Shown here one piece after another: positions 1 to 8,869 of a stretch of DNA of 64,000 nucleotides; the first letter of the stretch is position 1, and every line of letters begins with the position of its first letter. The stretch lies in contig DASYHQ010000052.1 in the NCBI GenBank assembly GCA_035998445.1, positions 62,001 through 126,000 of the forward strand. The letters are read 5' to 3'. This DNA comes from Tepidisphaeraceae bacterium (GTDB lineage Bacteria; Planctomycetota; Phycisphaerae; Tepidisphaerales; Tepidisphaeraceae). A program made the position numbers and the translations under genes. The notes below the pieces were generated by a model. It had not been told where the DNA came from, made no database searches, and worked only from the letters and a program-made list of their open reading frames with translations.

Positions 1-1696
1 GGACGCGGGAACGGCCCGCGAACAGCACTTCAGCCAGATTCGAAAAGTTTGCGACGGAACTGACACGAAACTTGCGGAAGAAACTGCGCCGGAAATCGGC
101 GGAGAACTCATCGAACAGCGTCGATGCCGGCAGCAGCAGTCCTGCGTGTCCGTCCTCGGCAAGGAACCGCCCGACCTCCCAAGTAAAGGCCTGCGCGACT
201 TGGTTGGAACCCACGGGCGTGCCGCGTTGTCCCTGCCCTCGCAGCCACGCCCCGACCGGCTCATCGTCCGCACTGAGATTGTCCACGTTGAGCCGCTTCC
301 AAGGCGGATTGCCGACAACCCAGTCGAACCGCCGCCGCCCCAACAATTCCCAGCAGCTCCGGTCCGACGAGAAGAAGTTCTCCTCGATGATGTTCTCGCC
401 GCGCAGCGAAGGCAGCTTGAACCGTGTCCCGTCCTCAAGATCGGGCGGGTCGCAGTAATCGAGCAGAGTCATCACGAGCGACAGTTCGGTCACGCTGCAC
501 GCGTCGGGATCGCGGTCCACGCCGAAGATGCTCCGCTGCATTAGCTCGCGGAGCTGCACCGGACGGGGCTGCGTTCCGGTCGCAGGATATTCCTTCTCAA
601 TCAGCCGACGATAGCACTGGACAAGAAAGGCGCCCGAGCCGCACGAGGGGTCTAGCACCTTCACCCCACGATCCAGGGGCCTGCGATCTTCCATTTCGGC
701 GAGCATGAAGTTCACGACCGGGATCGGCGTGTAGTAGGCACCCGCCTCGCGGCCCCGGGACCGTTCACCTGCCAATGGGGCATGCAGGAACTGCTCATAC
801 ACGACCGACAGCGTCTCGATCGGAATGTACGAGAAGTCGTAGGCCTGAAAGTCTAGATGCAGCTGCCAGTCGTCGCCATCGGCCGGCTCATCCCCGGCGA
901 AGGTCGCAGCGACGTGGGCTACGTGGTCGTCGCTAGGCGAGTCGGGGCGGCCGAATGAGAGCGGAAACACGCCGCCATTCAGCCACTCGTCCAAACGGTC
1001 CGTCACGGCCTGCAGGCCCGCAGAGGTTGCCTCACGGCCGAACACGGCCCGCTCCCGGATGCCCCACGCCTCCAGCTTGCGTTCGGAGAGAATCTTCCGG
1101 TGCCGAAGGTAATAAAGATAGACGTACTTGCCGATCAGGGCATGCGACACCTCGGACTTCAGCCCGCGTTTCTGAAGCCACCGGTCGAGGGTCCGTAGGT
1201 TCCCGAGCAGACGCCAGTCCACCCGCGATTCCGGCCGCACCTCGCGCCCCCAGCGACGCCACAGCATGCCATCATCGATCGCGTCAGCGTGGAAGCCAGA
1301 CTGCGCCAAGTCCGAGGCGGAGTTGAATTCCCGAAGCAAGTTCTTCGCTTGCCGATCGGGACGGCGGTCATAGTCAAAGCCGGAATAGAGCCGGTAGCCT
1401 CTCGGGGTCTCCACAATCACAAACGGCACGACGTCCTGGTTCCAAACCAGCCGGTGCGCCCGGTCGGCCTGCGCCTCGGACGCAACTCGGCATAGGTAAA
1501 TCGCCGGGATCGAGGGCGTGTTGGCCGTAGCCTTGGCGGGCCGCAGGGTGTAGACGCCCAGGAGCCCGGGCTCGGCTTTCGCACGCCTGAAGACGTGCCC
1601 ATAGGCGGGCGCAGTTTCGAGGGCGGAATCGCCCGCGCGCAGAAAGTGCGGAGAGCGCTCGAAGCCGAGTTGCTGGAGGAGGTCTGGTCGGGCCAT
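1..1696 (-). CDS. Adenine-N6 DNA methyltransferase, C-terminus beyond left edge
   Basis: About 565 residues are visible and the frame stays open to the left edge, so the C-terminus is missing. The SAM-binding motif I (DPSCGSG, about residues 349-355) and the catalytic motif NPPW (about 463-466) identify a gamma-type class I adenine-N6 DNA methyltransferase. A helical N-terminal part and the short segment AYYTP just before motif I resemble the large methylases of Pgl/BREX- and MADS-type defence systems and type IIG-like enzymes. ATG at 1696 was chosen because GGAGAG precedes it and the upstream regulator ends only 15 bp before. It is probably the host-marking methylase of the adjacent system. 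Whether a specificity or nuclease domain follows cannot be seen. Confidence 0.88.
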   Translation of the reverse strand, partial: MARPDLLQQLGFERSPHFLRAGDSALETAPAYGHVFRRAKAEPGLLGVYTLRPAKATANTPSIPAIYLCRVASEAQADRAHRLVWNQDVVPFVIVETPRGYRLYSGFDYDRRPDRQAKNLLREFNSASDLAQSGFHADAIDDGMLWRRWGREVRPESRVDWRLLGNLRTLDRWLQKRGLKSEVSHALIGKYVYLYYLRHRKILSERKLEAWGIRERAVFGREATSAGLQAVTDRLDEWLNGGVFPLSFGRPDSPSDDHVAHVAATFAGDEPADGDDWQLHLDFQAYDFSYIPIETLSVVYEQFLHAPLAGERSRGREAGAYYTPIPVVNFMLAEMEDRRPLDRGVKVLDPSCGSGAFLVQCYRRLIEKEYPATGTQPRPVQLRELMQRSIFGVDRDPDACSVTELSLVMTLLDYCDPPDLEDGTRFKLPSLRGENIIEENFFSSDRSCWELLGRRRFDWVVGNPPWKRLNVDNLSADDEPVGAWLRGQGQRGTPVGSNQVAQAFTWEVGRFLAEDGHAGLLLPASTLFDEFSADFRRSFFRKFRVSSVANFSNLAEVLFAGRSRV

Positions 1697-1711
1697 TGCG
1701 GCTGCTCTCCA

Positions 1712-2371
1712 TCAGGCGACCGCGCCGCTCGCCCCGCGGGCGTGCCGCTGCCGGCGTTCCCGGTAGTCGAGCAGCGAGGCGATGGCTTCTTTTGCAGCTT
1801 GGACGGCTTCGACCGGGCTAGGCGCGCGCTGCAGGACACCCGGCAGATCCCTGCATTCGGCGACGTAACCGCCTTCCTCAGCGTCGGCGCTCACCAGCAG
1901 CCGGAAGGGCTGCCGGTTCACCTTCACCGTCTCGCACCACTCCTGAGGCAGCGACTCCACCTTGCGGCTGGCTTCAGTGATCAGCAGCCCGAGCGGAACG
2001 CTCCAGACCCACTGCTTCATTACTATGTTCATGACCTGCTGCTCGTCGGTAAGCAGATAGACGTCCTTTCCGTCCGTGATCAGCGTCAGCCGCGACAGTG
2101 TCTCCGAGGGGGTCGAGTCCGGGTAGTTCGCCTTCAGGTACCGGATTGCGGTGCGAATCTGCTGAAGGGGACATTTCCGCTCCCGCAGCTTGCAGACCGT
2201 TAGGATCGCGACCACGTCCTGGAACGTGTAAAGACGGCGCGACCCTTTCCCCTGCGCGTCCTGCCCCGAGGGCGGCAGCAGCTTCGTGCGCGCCCAGTAA
2301 TCGAGCATGCGCAGGCTTGCCCCGGTCAGACTCGACACCGTCGCCGTCGTCAACTGCTGCGAGACCATCAT
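1712..2371 (-). CDS. MerR-type HTH regulator fused to a HicB-like domain
   Basis: The protein has 219 residues. The N-terminal 75 or so look like a MerR winged helix (VSSLTGASLRMLDYWART, then a conserved arginine-rich wing, SRRLYTFQDVVAILTVCKLR). The C-terminal 60 look like a HicB-type partial RNase-H fold (GGYVAECRDLPGVLQRAPSP, then EAVQAAKEAIASLL). The gene sits directly upstream of the methylase on the same strand and faces away from the large defence operon. An autoregulator of one or both divergent units is the simplest role. Since HicB is usually an antitoxin, it could instead neutralise a partner, but no HicA-like gene is seen nearby. The fold assignments rest on motif reading only. 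Confidence 0.75.
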   Translation of the reverse strand: MMVSQQLTTATVSSLTGASLRMLDYWARTKLLPPSGQDAQGKGSRRLYTFQDVVAILTVCKLRERKCPLQQIRTAIRYLKANYPDSTPSETLSRLTLITDGKDVYLLTDEQQVMNIVMKQWVWSVPLGLLITEASRKVESLPQEWCETVKVNRQPFRLLVSADAEEGGYVAECRDLPGVLQRAPSPVEAVQAAKEAIASLLDYRERRQRHARGASGAVA

Positions 2372-2994
2372 CTGCTCCCTCCGTAAGATACGGCGCTCCG
2401 ATACTACCTTTAGGGAGGTCCGGCCTCAAGTTGAAAAACACCAGTGTAGTTCATCCTAGATCGAGTAAAACAAGCTACTGCGCCACACGGGCCCATGACA
2501 GACCCATGTCCGGACAAATTTCTGAGAGTAGGGGCTCAGGTTGTCCGCGGCCAGGCTTAAGCTGGCACCATCTGTGGGCTGCGAATCCGGAGGTCAGGCT
2601 TTGGTGAAGTCCAGTGACAAGAAAAAGGACGACGAGCGGAAAAAAGAAATGAGATCAGGATCAAAGTGGTGGCGAGCCGTGGCTTGCCTCCGAGGGGCAG
2701 CCGATCTGCACCTTAAACACCCAGTGCCTGAGTCGAAGAATATAGGTTCTTCATGAGTGAACGGCTCGCGTACCAACAAAGGACCGTGTATTTTTTGCAC
2801 CAGTAGTTTGGATCTCTAAACTGACACCTCTTGTGAATCGCACGTACAAGAGGACATCCCGCTGATCGGTTTGCTTGGGCGGTCGTCCATAACGGGTCGC
2901 GATATAGAGAACAGCCCGACCAGCGAGAGTATCGGCATGTGGGGAACGGGCAGACGGATGACACATCGAGCGCATCGTCCATAGACGGGGAGTT
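2372..2994. other. Divergent intergenic region of the defence island
   Basis: These 623 bp separate the leftward regulator-methylase unit from the rightward three-gene operon and must hold the promoters for both. The stretch around 2740-2960 is more AT-rich than the flanks. The right-hand gene has a GGGGAG ribosome site just before its ATG at 2995. No convincing protein gene is seen. Short open frames here lack codon bias and ribosome sites. Confidence 0.5.
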
Positions 2995-5900
2995 ATGAAA
3001 GTCGATCACATTCCTTGCGGCCCGTACGCGAACGAGAGTGAACGAGCAGCACTTGAAAATCTTCTCAAGAGAATGCGGGCGCACCAAGCCGTGGAGCGGT
3101 GGGTGCTCCTAACCAACGTGCTCTATTCGGTTGACGAACGAGCCATGCCCTCGGAGATCGACATCGTCGCCGTCGGCACCCCGGGCTTGTTCGTCATCGA
3201 GACGAAGCACTGGGACCGCGCGTTCCTTAACGAGCGCAAAGATGTCGTGCAACGGGAAGCCGAGAAGCTGCACTCGAAGGTGCAGAAGATCATCACCGCC
3301 GTGCGAAGGATCGACCCCGACTACGGGTTCCTCGGCGGGACATTCCTACTAACGAAGGAGAGGGAAGCCCTCGGCGGCAAGCGGCGGCCGATGGTCGCCC
3401 AGAGCACGTTCTTCGTCCAGTCCGAATGGCAGCAGATGCTGAACGTCGGCGGGCCGGCGATGATCGCCGACGTGACGATCGATCAGTTCGTGAAGGCGAT
3501 AGAGCCGCGGACTAAGGCCGCGCTTACGGGTGAAGTCAGCCGACTGGCCGGCGTCGCCGAGATGGTGCTACTCACGCCGAAGGACGATCGCTTTCACCGT
3601 GTCTACCGCGGCCGCGACGCATCTCGACGGAAGCCCGTGTTCGTACACCTGTACGACCTCTCGGCCCACGACGGCGAGAACGCAGAACGGATCGCACGGC
3701 GCGAGTCGGAACTGCTCCAGCAATTCCAAGTGTCGCCGTATGTGCCACGGGTCATGGACACCTTCCGCGAGGTGCCCGAGTACCCGGGCGAGCTGTACTA
3801 CTTCACGATGGCCGACCCGAGCGCGCCCTCTCTGTCAGAGCGGGCGAAGGACGAGACGTGGACGACGGCGCAGCGGACGAAGTTCGCGGCCGAGAGCTTC
3901 CGGGCGTTGGCTGAGCTGCTGCAGCTCGGGCTCGTCCACCGCAACATTAGCCCGCAGACACTCCTCGTGCAGGGGGACGGCCGGCCGCTCCTGACCGGGC
4001 TGCACCTAGCAAAGGTCCCGGACAGCGTCACCGTGTCTCCGACAGCGAGCCCTAGCACCGATCCGTTCCGAGCGCCGGAACTCCGAAGCAGCTCGCTCGC
4101 GCTCGCGGACCGCCGGTCTGACGTCTTTTCGCTCGCCGCCTCGCTGGCAACGGTCTTGCGGTCGGCAGCCGACCCGATAGGCAATGCGGCCAACGACGTC
4201 CTCGGCCGGGCGATGGCCGATGACCCAGCTGCGCGTCCAACGGCGGCGGATGCGCAGCGCGAGCTGGCCTTGGCAGCCGGCGAGCGGGTTGAGGTCCCCG
4301 TTCCGCCTGCCCGTTTCTGGAGCGAAGGCCAGATCGTCGGGTTCGCCGGCCAAGACTACCGGATCGAATCCAAACTCGGTTCCGGCGGCTTCGGCACGAC
4401 GTTCAGGGTTGTCGAGGTCGACCGCCGGAACAACGAGGACTTCGGGTCGTTCGTTGCAAAGGTGATCTATGAGGGCGACCCTGCAGCCTGCGCGCTGCGC
4501 GCCTATAAACGGGTCAAGCCGCTCAGTGACCACCCGTCACTGGCGCTGGTCTTCGCGACCGCGGCCGAATGGGAAGCCGACCGATTCGTCGCGGTGATGA
4601 AGTGGATCGAGGGGCAGCACCTTGGGGAGTGGGCGGGCTACGTCGATCCGTACGCCGAGGAACACCAGATGGGGGCTGAGGCCATGGTGCTCGGTTGGTG
4701 TGACGTTTTGTGCGACGGGCTCGCTCGATTGCACCAGGTCGGGCTGGTGCACGGTGACGTATCGCCGAAGAACATCCTTCTAAATAAGGGGCGGGTGGTT
4801 CTAACGGACTACGACACGGTGTGCCGCGAAGGGGAGGCGCGGTGGACAGCAGGGACGCCGTCGTTCGTCCCTCCCGGCGTTCAAGTCGGCAGCCCCGCCC
4901 GACCGTCGGACGACCTTTTCTCACTGGCGGCGTCGCTCTTCCGCGTCACGTTCGACCGGTCCGCTTTTGAGCATGCGGGGGCAAACCTCCCAGAGCGAGG
5001 CGCGTGTTGGGCCGGCATCGACCGGGAGGCCTGGGCGACGTTCGCGGATTTTGTCGACAAGGCGACCGCGCCCGCGGCCGAACAACGCTTCGCAAACGCG
5101 ATGGCGGCACGGGCATGGCTGCGGGACCGTCTTACGCCGGTTATTGGCGTGCCGGCTTTGATTGGCTCAGCAACGCTCGAACAAGCCTTGCCCACGCCCG
5201 ACGCCACCGCGATCGCCACCGACGGTAACGGCGGCACACCGAGCGGCGGCGCGAACTTGGGCTCGAGGGAGTCAACCGGGCTACCGCCGCGCCCGCCGGT
5301 CGACATGACCGTACTGCGGCCCAACGAGGTCCCCTGGCTCAAGCAGTTGCTCCAGACATACCCAGGGGGCCGCTACGGAAACGTCGAGACGCGGGGGCTC
5401 GACTCGGATTTCGCCGCACAGACGTATGTCGAGACGCCGCTCGACGCTGTGTTGTTGGAGGAGATCCATGCACGGCAGGCCCGTCTTGTGGTGCTGTGCG
5501 GCAACGCGGGCGACGGCAAGACCGCCATGCTACAGCACATCCTTAATCGGCTCGGGCTCGGCCATGAGCCCAGTTCACAGCGGCTAAGGGACGGGGTACT
5601 AGCGGATGGACTGCGGGTAAGGGCGAACCTCGATGGGTCGGCAGCGTACGACGGGCGGAACGCAGACGAATTGCTGGACGAGCTGTTCGAGCCGTTCCAG
5701 TCCGGCCCTCCATCCGACGACGTGTGCCACCTTCTGGCAGTGAACGACGGCCGACTGCTGGAGTGGCTGGAGAGCTACGAAGGGCGTCGCGGAAACCGAG
5801 AGACCTGGCTGACAGGGCGACTGAGGGCCGTATTGGAGAAGGAAGGGGTGGACGAGGCGGACGGTCTCCGGTTCATCGATCTCAATGTGCGTTCGCTCGT

Positions 5901-7062
5901 CGGCGGCTCAGACGGCAACGGAGTGTCGCACGCGTTCCTTGACCGGCTGCTCGACAAGATGCTGGGCGGCGGCGCGGCGGACCAATTGTGGTCGCCGTGC
6001 ACCACCTGCAGTGCTAAATTTCACTGCCCCGTCAAACAGTCGGTGGACCGGTTGACCGGTCGGGAGGGGTTCGCTCACGACCTTGTGCGGCGGCGTACCT
6101 ACGCTGCGCTACAAGCGGTCCACCAGCGGGGCGAAGTCCATATTACCGCACGCGAGCTGCGGGGCACGCTCAGCTACATCTTCTTCGGGACCCATTACTG
6201 TACGGAGATCCACGACAACCCGGACCTCCCGCACTACCCGGATATGGCGTTCTGGCCGCTGTCGCCGCGTCGCCAGGGCGGCGTGCTCCGTGACCTCTCG
6301 CTTCTCGACCCGGCGCTCGAAGCTCAACCGCAGATCGACCGACAACTGAAGCTGGAGACATTGGCACGGTCGTCCGGACGGCAGCCGTCGACCCAGGAGC
6401 TAGCATCCGCGCGCCGCCGCGCTTACTTCGAGTGGACGGACGGGCGTGTCGCCCAAGTAACGAATGACCTACGTTCGCTCGGACTACATAACGGCCGGTA
6501 TCTCTCGACCTTCCGCGATGTAGCGTTCATGACTCCGGAACAGCGGGCAGCACTCTGCCGCGATCTGTGCGCGGGTATCTCCCGCCTTGAGGACCTGCCG
6601 CCGTTGGTGCTTCGACGCACTGGGCGAGTCCCCTTGAAGGTCTCTCCCCGCACGCCGGTCGAGAGCGCGTTCTGGGTGGAAAAGCCCCTCGACCGTTTCG
6701 AGCTACTGACCGAGCCTTTTGTGCACACGAAGGGGTTAGAAACGCTACACCGGCACCTCCGCCTGATCTATCACTATGCGGGTACCGATGGTCGGACCGA
6801 GGTGCTTCTGCTCAACAGCGACCTGTTCCACCTGCTAATGGAACTCCGGGACGGCTACCAGATTGCGGACGCGAGAAGCGACGACACGTTCGCGAACCTG
6901 TCGATCTTTACGCAACGGATCGCACAGGAGGATGAGCGTTCAATAAATGTTTGGACGCCGATTGAAGAAGACCGGGTGTACGAGGTGCGGCCCGCGCACC
7001 ACAATGATGTACAGCGACTAGAATTGGTCCCAGAGCCACGGGAGAAGCAAGCAAATGCCTAA
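2995..7062 (+). CDS. NERD-pseudokinase-kinase-P-loop ATPase fusion, putative defence protein
   Basis: This is a 1355-residue multidomain protein. A NERD nuclease-like domain comes first (E54-x-D56, then E69-x-K71). A first kinase-like domain (about 215-430) has HRN at 315-317 instead of HRD and no DFG, so it looks inactive. A second (about 450-720) has a glycine loop GSGGFG at 462-467, HGD at 586-588, N593 and DYD at 605-607, so it may be active. A P-loop GNAGDGKT (836-843) begins an ATPase part, and a Cys cluster lies at 1002, 1005 and 1011. NERD plus two kinases resembles PglW of the Pgl/BREX type 2 system, while the P-loop half resembles DptF-like ATPases; both likenesses are from memory. 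It overlaps the next gene by 8 bp. A sensor or signalling role in phage defence is inferred. Confidence 0.8.
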   Translation: MKVDHIPCGPYANESERAALENLLKRMRAHQAVERWVLLTNVLYSVDERAMPSEIDIVAVGTPGLFVIETKHWDRAFLNERKDVVQREAEKLHSKVQKIITAVRRIDPDYGFLGGTFLLTKEREALGGKRRPMVAQSTFFVQSEWQQMLNVGGPAMIADVTIDQFVKAIEPRTKAALTGEVSRLAGVAEMVLLTPKDDRFHRVYRGRDASRRKPVFVHLYDLSAHDGENAERIARRESELLQQFQVSPYVPRVMDTFREVPEYPGELYYFTMADPSAPSLSERAKDETWTTAQRTKFAAESFRALAELLQLGLVHRNISPQTLLVQGDGRPLLTGLHLAKVPDSVTVSPTASPSTDPFRAPELRSSSLALADRRSDVFSLAASLATVLRSAADPIGNAANDVLGRAMADDPAARPTAADAQRELALAAGERVEVPVPPARFWSEGQIVGFAGQDYRIESKLGSGGFGTTFRVVEVDRRNNEDFGSFVAKVIYEGDPAACALRAYKRVKPLSDHPSLALVFATAAEWEADRFVAVMKWIEGQHLGEWAGYVDPYAEEHQMGAEAMVLGWCDVLCDGLARLHQVGLVHGDVSPKNILLNKGRVVLTDYDTVCREGEARWTAGTPSFVPPGVQVGSPARPSDDLFSLAASLFRVTFDRSAFEHAGANLPERGACWAGIDREAWATFADFVDKATAPAAEQRFANAMAARAWLRDRLTPVIGVPALIGSATLEQALPTPDATAIATDGNGGTPSGGANLGSRESTGLPPRPPVDMTVLRPNEVPWLKQLLQTYPGGRYGNVETRGLDSDFAAQTYVETPLDAVLLEEIHARQARLVVLCGNAGDGKTAMLQHILNRLGLGHEPSSQRLRDGVLADGLRVRANLDGSAAYDGRNADELLDELFEPFQSGPPSDDVCHLLAVNDGRLLEWLESYEGRRGNRETWLTGRLRAVLEKEGVDEADGLRFIDLNVRSLVGGSDGNGVSHAFLDRLLDKMLGGGAADQLWSPCTTCSAKFHCPVKQSVDRLTGREGFAHDLVRRRTYAALQAVHQRGEVHITARELRGTLSYIFFGTHYCTEIHDNPDLPHYPDMAFWPLSPRRQGGVLRDLSLLDPALEAQPQIDRQLKLETLARSSGRQPSTQELASARRRAYFEWTDGRVAQVTNDLRSLGLHNGRYLSTFRDVAFMTPEQRAALCRDLCAGISRLEDLPPLVLRRTGRVPLKVSPRTPVESAFWVEKPLDRFELLTEPFVHTKGLETLHRHLRLIYHYAGTDGRTEVLLLNSDLFHLLMELRDGYQIADARSDDTFANLSIFTQRIAQEDERSINVWTPIEEDRVYEVRPAHHNDVQRLELVPEPREKQANA

Positions 7063-8869
7063 GGTCTCGGACGAACGGGAGGCGGTACAGGACACGCTCA
7101 CGCCGGCGATGACGGCTGAAGTCTGGACGGCAAATTACGGGTTCGCTTTGCCTTTCACGCTTCAAGATTTCAGGATCGGGGCTGTGCTTCCAGCGATGCT
7201 CTATATGGCGCGATGGGGACACCGCCGCGGGCGTGGCGGTTTCGCGGAGACATTCCGGCGTGCCCAGGGGGAAAGGCCCACAATCGATGATGTCGCCCAC
7301 AAATTGGTCGGGGACGAACAATACTTCGCCGGCTTCACGTCCGATTCCGCTCGGGCCATTCTGGGCGACCTCCTGCTGGCATTCTGCTTGGAAAATTCGA
7401 AGCACAAGTTGGGGCGTCGCGAGCAGGTGCAGCGAGTGTTCCCCACGCACTACTTTGCATCATGGATTGATCTGCCAGACAGCATTGCCAACCTCCGCAA
7501 TGTGCCGGAGATGCTAACGTCGCTGCTGGCGAATCAGAAAAACGGGACCCAGATCACGATCGGTGATAACGGCAAGACACGGTTTCCAGTCGGCGTCGGG
7601 CTGGAGAAGAACTTGCTGCTAGACCTGTTGGGCAAGGGGCTCATTCTTGATGGATTAGCGTCCAATCTCACCGCCGATCGCTTCGACGAATCGGCCTTTG
7701 TCGGCGTCGATCAGCTGCTCACCATCCGAGCCGCGCTGGCATGCAAGGGAGCTCCAGAAAAGCTTCGCGCAGGCGCCCGCAGCAGCGGGCCCGAAATCCC
7801 CAATCAGCACCCGCTCGCACGACGCGCGGCCGACGAATTGCGCGATGGCCTCCGGCTTTTTATCTCCGGCTACGGTCGCTCAGTACCGCGACGGTCGCTG
7901 TTACCCATGCTCGAGGTCAGCATGGGAATCGGTCTAACAAACCTGATGCTTTCAACTCTCGGCCTGCTGGAAACTTGGCAGCGCACGGGTCGTGTGCCCG
8001 GCCGTGACGAACAGCAAGCCTGGCCATTGTTTGTCGACTGCTCAAACTCGGCCGACCCCGACCTGAGGCGCGTGTCGGAGACGTCGACCGAGGAGTGTTT
8101 CCGGCATGTGGCAAACATGCCGGTGATCCTCATGTGCTTACGCATCCTAGGTTACCGTGCCCGGTTTGATCGGCATTTGAAGCAAGTAACGCCCGAGCCA
8201 CGACCGGACGCTACCGAGTGGGTAAACTTGCTCGGCGAGATAGTACACGACCGCCATGCGAGGTCTGAATCCGTCCTCAATGACCTCTCCGAAAAGTGCG
8301 ATGTGCTAGCAGAGAAGTTGGACGAGAAGGGCATCGGACAAGTGGCATCCGACGTCCTGCGAAGCACTGCGCAGCCGAATCCAGCTTGGCGGCTTGCGGA
8401 GGCGCTGACGCTGTTGATGGGAGATAAGCTGCAACGTCAGCAACTGCGTACGGCTCTGGATAGCTGTTTGATGCTCAACGAGGAGCACGGCATCGCCCGA
8501 TCCCGCCGCGTGGCCGCCCGCTCGGCCGGGTCCAGCCGTCGGACTGAGGAAGTGCACTCAATCGTCTTGTCGAACACTGCGTTGGATTACCTCGTCCACC
8601 GACACCTGTGCAAATCCGTGGCAGGCGGCTCCGTCAAGGTACGGCAGGTGTCGCTTTCAGACTTTGTGGCGGTCCTGCGGGACCGGTACGGATTCCACAT
8701 TGACGTCGCCCCGCCGGGCATGAGCATATCGCAAGAGCTATTGCTGCGCAACCGCCAGATCCTGGAGCGGAGGCTACGCGACCTCGGCGTCCTGGTCGGG
8801 GTAAACGACGCCGAATCCATGAAACGACTTAAACCGCGATTCCAGCCCGCGGGGGGTGACCATGAGTGA
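7055..8869 (+). CDS. Unrecognised defence-operon protein, 604 residues
   Basis: I do not recognise a family. The protein is mainly helical by composition, has no signal peptide or membrane segment, and shows no clear catalytic motif. The start codon overlaps the end of the upstream gene, and the stop overlaps the start of the downstream gene, so the three are very likely translated together and act as one complex. Its position between a P-loop ATPase and a HerA-type ATPase matches that of DptG between DptF and DptH in phosphorothioate-dependent restriction. That is an analogy of order and not a demonstrated homology. GGAGAAG precedes the ATG at 7055. Confidence 0.85.
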   Translation: MPKVSDEREAVQDTLTPAMTAEVWTANYGFALPFTLQDFRIGAVLPAMLYMARWGHRRGRGGFAETFRRAQGERPTIDDVAHKLVGDEQYFAGFTSDSARAILGDLLLAFCLENSKHKLGRREQVQRVFPTHYFASWIDLPDSIANLRNVPEMLTSLLANQKNGTQITIGDNGKTRFPVGVGLEKNLLLDLLGKGLILDGLASNLTADRFDESAFVGVDQLLTIRAALACKGAPEKLRAGARSSGPEIPNQHPLARRAADELRDGLRLFISGYGRSVPRRSLLPMLEVSMGIGLTNLMLSTLGLLETWQRTGRVPGRDEQQAWPLFVDCSNSADPDLRRVSETSTEECFRHVANMPVILMCLRILGYRARFDRHLKQVTPEPRPDATEWVNLLGEIVHDRHARSESVLNDLSEKCDVLAEKLDEKGIGQVASDVLRSTAQPNPAWRLAEALTLLMGDKLQRQQLRTALDSCLMLNEEHGIARSRRVAARSAGSSRRTEEVHSIVLSNTALDYLVHRHLCKSVAGGSVKVRQVSLSDFVAVLRDRYGFHIDVAPPGMSISQELLLRNRQILERRLRDLGVLVGVNDAESMKRLKPRFQPAGGDHE

